This document shows positions 6,556 through 9,157 of a stretch of DNA of 9,157 nucleotides, one piece after another; within the stretch, counting starts at the first letter, position 1, and each line of letters opens with the position of its first letter. The DNA lies in the NCBI GenBank assembly GCA_021734595.1, contig JAIPIO010000161.1, positions 1-9,157 on the forward strand. The letters are read 5' to 3'. The notes beneath the pieces are model-generated. The model was not told where the DNA came from, made no database searches, and saw only the letters and a list, made by a program, of their open reading frames with translations. Source of the DNA: Kiritimatiellales bacterium. Lineage in GTDB: Bacteria > Verrucomicrobiota > Kiritimatiellia > Kiritimatiellales > Pontiellaceae. A program made the translations under genes and the position numbers.

Positions 6556-7204
6556 AACGCGACGTCGGGCGTCCCATCTGTGCATCCAGTTCGCGGCACT
6601 GCCGGAGGTTGAGTTTGTTCGAGCCGCCCAGCAGTAGCGCAAAGACATTGATCTTGGCGGTGTTTTCCAGCACCTCGATGCGGTCGAACGCCTGCAGCAG
6701 GTTGTCACCGACGGTCAGCACGCCGTGGTTCTGCATCAGTACGCAGCAGGTTCTGGCATTCAGGCATCGCGCCACCTTGTCGGCCAGCTCCTGCGTCCCC
6801 TGTAGCGCATAGGGCGCGGTGACCGGTTCGCCGACAATGGCGTACGACTCGGCGATCAGCCGTACGTTGATCGGGCGTTCGGCCACGGTGAAGGCACTGG
6901 CATAGGGTGGGTGGGCATGAACCACCGCTTTGACTTCCGGATGGCGGCGGAATATTTCCAGGTGCATGCCGGTCTCGATGCTGGGCTTCAGGTGTGGCGT
7001 GTGGTTGGTTCCATCCATCCCGATTTCCGCAATCTGTTCCGGGCGCATATTGCCCTTGTCGGTGGCCGAAGGCGTAAGCAGCACCAACCCTTCCTCTACC
7101 CGCAGGGATATGTTTCCGCCCGACGTAGTGGTCAGCCCCCTTGCGTACAGGCGATTCATGCAGTCGGCCACGGACTGCTTCTGTTCCATAAAACGGTCAC
7201 TCAT
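6545..7204 (-). CDS. Class II aldolase/adducin family protein (fuculose-phosphate aldolase or Ald2/DrdA-like)
   Basis: 219 aa, the normal size for L-fuculose-1-phosphate aldolase relatives. Zinc ligands are H96, H98 (VVHAHPPYASAF) and H160 (QNHGVLTVG). The catalytic acid is E77 in KPSIETGMH, and the phosphate-binding loops are TTTSGGNIS (25-33) and TPSATDKG (44-51). These correspond to H92/H94/H155, E73 and the SGN loop of E. coli FucA. The enzyme should split a 1-phosphorylated ketose into dihydroxyacetone phosphate and an aldehyde. Divergent mtnA suggests 5-methylthioribulose- or 5-deoxyribulose-1-phosphate as substrate (Ald2/DrdA activity). An MtnB-type dehydratase is less likely because the C-terminal half resembles FucA (APYALQGTQEL). 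The start at 7204 has a good ribosome-binding site. It is the first gene of the leftward operon. Confidence 0.88.
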   Translation of the reverse strand: MSDRFMEQKQSVADCMNRLYARGLTTTSGGNISLRVEEGLVLLTPSATDKGNMRPEQIAEIGMDGTNHTPHLKPSIETGMHLEIFRRHPEVKAVVHAHPPYASAFTVAERPINVRLIAESYAIVGEPVTAPYALQGTQELADKVARCLNARTCCVLMQNHGVLTVGDNLLQAFDRIEVLENTAKINVFALLLGGSNKLNLRQCRELDAQMGRPTSRYDD

Positions 7205-7273
7205 TTTCTACCTTTCATTTCCAACGAACTTCGGCGATTGTATGCGACTAACTTTCGGAAAGGAATAAAAACC
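7205..7273. promoter_or_regulatory. Divergent control region between aldolase operon and mtnA
   Basis: This 69-bp gap must hold the start signals for both directions. On the minus strand AAAGG (7211-7215) lies 6 nt before the aldolase ATG. On the plus strand AAAGGA (7259-7264) lies 9 nt before the mtnA ATG. A -10-like TACAAT is visible on the minus strand (7237-7242) with no convincing -35. I see no riboswitch-sized leader; the gap is too short for a complete SAM or B12 riboswitch. Confidence 0.55.
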
Positions 7274-8341
7274 ATGCTGGAAACGGTACGTTGGATAACG
7301 GCGGAAGGAAAGATTCTTTCGCGCTGCGAAGAGGGTGTGGATTTGCTGCCGGGCAAGTTGCGGCTGATCGACCAGACCCTGTTGCCGCAGGAGCTGGTGT
7401 TTATTGAAACGGACGATCTCGAAGAAATTTTCGATGCCATCCTTCGGCTTTGCGTTCGCGGCGCACCTGCGATCGGCTGCGCGGCGGCTTTGGGGTTGGC
7501 GGCGGTGGCGCAGCATATCAAAGCCGAGTCAATTGAAGAATTCACTGATAAGGTGCAGGTTGTTGCGGATCGGTTGGCGCAGTCGCGCCCCACGGCGGTA
7601 AACCTGTTTTGGGCACTGGATAAATGTTGCGCACACCTGCGCAGGTGTGCCGTAAAATCTGCTGATAATATGAGACTTACGTTGATTCGTGAGGGGCTTG
7701 AAATCCTAGATGAAGACATTCGCATGTGCCGCGCCATCGGCGAGCATGGCCGGGATTTGATTCAGCATGGCATGGGCGTGATGACCCATTGCAATGCGGG
7801 TGCGCTGGCGACAGGGGATTTTGGCACCGCACTTTCGCCGATGTATGCCGCGCATGAAGCGGGCCGTAGCTTCACGGTCTATTCCGATGAAACGCGCCCG
7901 TTGCTACAGGGCTCACGACTGACTGCGTGGGAGCTGAGCCGCGCAGGTATCGATGTGGTAACGATCTGCGACAACATGGCGGCGCAGGTGATGAAGGAGG
8001 GGAAAATCGATCTGGTGATTGTCGGTTCCGACCGCATCGCGGCCAACGGCGATATTGCCAATAAGATCGGCACCTACGGGCTTGCGATATTGGCGAAACA
8101 CCACAACATTCCATTCTATGTGGCCGCGCCATACTCCACCATTGACACCTCGCTGGAACATGGCGACCTGATTCCGATAGAAAATCGCGATCCCGAAGAG
8201 GTGCGGAATTTCGGAGCGCGCCGCACCGCACCGGAAGAAGTACGGGTCTACAACCCGGCATTCGATGTGACGCCGCACGAACTGATTGCCGGGATCATCA
8301 CCGAGAGCGGCCTGCATCGCCCTCCTTTTTCATTTAATTAA
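7274..8341 (+). CDS. mtnA: S-methyl-5-thioribose-1-phosphate isomerase MtnA
   Basis: 355 aa, normal for the family (about 340-370). It converts methylthioribose-1-phosphate to methylthioribulose-1-phosphate in methionine salvage, and relatives also act on 5-deoxyribose-1-phosphate. Visible motifs: VRGAPAIGCAAALG (61-74), SRPTAVNLFWAL (104-115), GVMTHCNAGALAT with the catalytic Cys173, SDETRPLLQGSRLTAWEL, and VGSDRIAANGDIANKIGTYG with the catalytic Asp253, then NPAFDVTPHELI. Cys173 and Asp253 correspond to Cys160/Asp240 of the Bacillus subtilis enzyme. The frame stays open upstream to 6911, but the ATG at 7274 is chosen because AAAGGA stands 9 nt before it and MLETVRW matches a typical MtnA N-terminus. 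A perfect 20-bp palindrome lies within codons 120-126, a variable linker. It is divergent from the aldolase operon. Confidence 0.95.
   Translation: MLETVRWITAEGKILSRCEEGVDLLPGKLRLIDQTLLPQELVFIETDDLEEIFDAILRLCVRGAPAIGCAAALGLAAVAQHIKAESIEEFTDKVQVVADRLAQSRPTAVNLFWALDKCCAHLRRCAVKSADNMRLTLIREGLEILDEDIRMCRAIGEHGRDLIQHGMGVMTHCNAGALATGDFGTALSPMYAAHEAGRSFTVYSDETRPLLQGSRLTAWELSRAGIDVVTICDNMAAQVMKEGKIDLVIVGSDRIAANGDIANKIGTYGLAILAKHHNIPFYVAAPYSTIDTSLEHGDLIPIENRDPEEVRNFGARRTAPEEVRVYNPAFDVTPHELIAGIITESGLHRPPFSFN
7631..7650. repeat. Perfect 20-bp palindrome inside mtnA
   Basis: GCACACCTGCGCAGGTGTGC is its own reverse complement with no spacer and ends exactly at these bounds. It encodes A-H-L-R-R-C-A in the variable helix after NLFWAL, with the enzyme's motifs untouched on both sides. 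It could be a protein-binding site, a mRNA hairpin or a remnant of an inserted repeat. Confidence 0.7.
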
Positions 8342-8386
8342 TGCCTTGGTTGCCGCGACTGCTGGCCATTTGGGCGAGGAGTTGCC

Positions 8387-8407
8387 GACGGCCAATGCAT
8401 GGCCGTC
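8387..8407 (+). terminator. Weak candidate terminator hairpin after mtnA
   Basis: GACGGCCA (8387-8394) and TGGCCGTC (8400-8407) form a perfect 8-bp stem with a 5-nt loop, 45 nt after the mtnA stop. The following bases are AATAGAAACTG, not a T run, so intrinsic termination is doubtful. It may only be an mRNA 3' end stabiliser. Confidence 0.3.
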
Positions 8408-8423
8408 AATAGAAACTGTTAAG

Positions 8424-8461
8424 TTGACCTTGGCCACAAATGTTTATATTGTGCACAATAT
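8424..8461 (+). promoter_or_regulatory. Putative promoter with operator-like palindrome before the sulfatase remnant
   Basis: TTGACC (8424-8429) and TATATT (8445-8450) each match five of six bases of the -35 and -10 consensus, but the 15-bp spacer is short. A perfect 16-bp palindrome ATATTGTGCACAATAT (8446-8461) overlaps the -10 and the first bases of the ATG at 8460, as a repressor operator might. No Shine-Dalgarno precedes that ATG, so translation would be leaderless or absent. Confidence 0.35.
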
Positions 8462-8753
8462 GAATATAAAAGCGGGTTTATTTTTACACGTTGTGGCAGT
8501 TGTTTGCGGCATTTTGTTTGCCCCAGCGACCACTCGGCCCAATGTGCTGTTTCTTGCCATAAAGGACTTGAACAGCTGGATCGGTTGCGTAGGCGGGTAT
8601 CTGCAGACCCTTATGCCGAATCTCGCCTCTTGTTATGTTGGGTGGGTACTACTAAATACAGCGTTATCCTGGAGCGTTCAGGCGAATCAGATACCGCGAC
8701 CCCGCCGGGCGACTCCTGGTGTTTTTGATGCTTGGCGGGTCCTGCACCAATAG
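8460..8753 (+). pseudogene. Truncated, decayed sulfatase (N-terminal remnant)
   Basis: The first 25 codons form a signal peptide (MNIKAGLFLHVVAVVCGILF, then APATT). Next comes the typical start of an S1-family sulfatase, RPNVLFLAIKDLNSWIGC, continuing to a degenerate TPNIDRLA-like LMPNLA near 8627. Homology then ends abruptly and the frame continues with unrelated residues to a stop at 8751-8753. An intact enzyme has about 450-550 residues and a C-x-P/S-x-R site for formylglycine formation; that site is absent. The calcium-ligand pair normally DD reads KD here, and the residues after TPN are shortened. Decay by deletion is the simplest explanation. Such sulfatases remove sulfate from algal polysaccharides in marine PVC bacteria. 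Confidence 0.75.
8656..8727 (+). mobile_element. Possible IS4-like transposase fragment
   Basis: In frame +1, directly after a TAA, the 24 codons include RYPGAFRRIRYRDP and end in LLVFL. This recalls the segment of IS4-type DDE transposases that reads YPxxLRRIRYxDPxxxxxLVFLTN. Neither flank continues the match, and no terminal inverted repeats or target duplications are visible. It sits where the sulfatase homology has already stopped, so an old insertion and deletion could account for both. This is a recognition from memory on a short stretch. Confidence 0.3.
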
Positions 8754-8781
8754 TCGCAAAGGGTTTAATGTCGGAGCACGG

Positions 8782-9033
8782 ATGAAATTAATATCAAACT
8801 TGGAAACGACTATCGTCGCTATTATATGTTCGAGCCATTTGTGCGTAGCAGCAACAACGGCAGGATTGGCCTCCAGGCCGAATTCTGCCAGTAGACTCCA
8901 GCCATTTGATCTTGTTCAGGATATCAGTTATGGCGGAGAGGTCTATCGACTACAGCTACATGAGGTAGATATTCTTTCGCCTGAATTCAGGCTGCTTGTT
9001 CAAGTTCCTGAATCTGTTGGGCGTGTCTATTAA
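8782..9033 (+). CDS. Hypothetical secreted protein, probably truncated
   Basis: 83 aa, start ATG at 8782 preceded by CGGAG at 5 nt. Residues 1-25 look like a signal peptide (MKLISNLETTIVAIICSSHL, then CVAATTA). The remainder is a short polar domain with a beta-like stretch, GGEVYRLQLHEVDILSPEFR, and stops after GRVY. The clean amphipathic pattern suggests it was the start of a larger exported protein whose rest is lost, but I do not recognise the family. The frame is open upstream to 8656 without a stop, so it is joined in frame to the transposase-like stretch. The surrounding DNA is decayed, so this may be a gene fragment. Confidence 0.4.
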   Translation: MKLISNLETTIVAIICSSHLCVAATTAGLASRPNSASRLQPFDLVQDISYGGEVYRLQLHEVDILSPEFRLLVQVPESVGRVY

Positions 9034-9157
9034 CGCACGCTCCTGTTCAAATATTCTCTTTTTCGGTTTTTCCGGCCGCGGCCTGACTCCCGACCGACTC
9101 CAGATCGACCAACACGTTCCATCTTTCGCGTCTTTCCATCCTCCCGCAACTGTTTTC
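9034..9157 (-). other. Right-edge stretch with open reverse frame, no recognised gene
   Basis: On the minus strand a frame is open from the window edge to a TGA at 9047-9049. It holds an ATG at 9139 followed by 29 more codons (MERRERWNVLVDLESVGS, then a lysine/glutamate-rich tail). GGGAGG touches that ATG with no spacer, so it is a poor start. It could be the C-terminus of a gene outside the window or non-coding. A 10-bp palindrome GGCCGCGGCC and a GACTCC-CGACC-GACTCC direct repeat lie within it. Confidence 0.25.

Noticed and set aside
6556..6708. Longer N-terminus for the radical SAM protein
   Set aside because: The extra 51 residues overlap the aldolase in another frame and are arginine/serine/cysteine-rich shadow sequence; MTDIVLTTFNARY is the expected domain start.
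6911..7273. Longer N-terminus for MtnA
   Set aside because: It would overlap the divergent aldolase gene and ignores the ribosome-binding site at 7259-7264.
8979..8992. 14-bp palindrome GCCTGAATTCAGGC in the hypothetical gene
   Set aside because: Perfect but shorter, in decayed DNA, with no second copy or regulatory context; kept only as a note.
1..9157. CRISPR array, tRNA, rRNA or riboswitch
   Set aside because: No regularly spaced direct repeats, no cloverleaf or rRNA-like stretch, and no intergenic leader long enough for a SAM or cobalamin riboswitch were seen by eye.

Overview
The window is a compact bacterial chromosome segment of moderate to high GC. It suggests a member of the PVC group, most likely a marine Kiritimatiellota/Pontiella-like organism. 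That assignment is an inference from three things: a secreted sulfatase remnant, abundant short palindromic repeats inside genes, and tightly packed housekeeping genes. No rRNA, tRNA or CRISPR array is visible.

Layout. A UvrD/Rep-type DNA helicase (2-1840, + strand) enters from the left edge without its Walker A region. It converges on a leftward run of five genes that overlap or nearly touch: class II aldolase (7204-6545), B12-binding radical SAM protein (6555-4978), ribosomal protein L11 methyltransferase prmA (4974-4117), HI0933/BaiN-type flavoprotein (4120-2894) and a membrane-anchored endonuclease/exonuclease/phosphatase-fold protein (2890-1931). Junctions are 3-nt gaps, a 4-nt ATGA overlap and an 8-11 nt overlap, so this is very likely one operon. 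A 95-bp palindromic element lies exactly in the convergent gap (1841-1935). Divergent from the operon, across a 69-bp gap, is mtnA (7274-8341, + strand), methylthioribose-1-phosphate isomerase.

How the genes may work together. MtnA makes a ribulose-1-phosphate-type product that a class II aldolase (Ald2/DrdA-like) can split, and such a gene faces it. This pair fits salvage of 5'-methylthioadenosine or 5'-deoxyadenosine. 5'-Deoxyadenosine is a by-product of many radical SAM enzymes, and one is encoded directly downstream of the aldolase. The functional link is inference.

Right end (8342-9157). This part is more AT-rich and looks like decayed accessory DNA: a sulfatase start with signal peptide that loses homology after about 55 codons and carries a changed metal-ligand position, a short transposase-like stretch, the start of an unrecognised secreted protein that stops after 83 codons, and an open reverse frame running off the edge.

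The most unusual signal is repeats inside genes. A 15-bp palindrome, TTCCA-N5-TGGAA, occurs six times exactly plus two near copies, in four genes and all three reading phases, with four copies clustered in prmA. A different palindromic element built of CACGGAG-like units sits in frame in the radical SAM gene. A perfect 20-bp palindrome lies inside mtnA.
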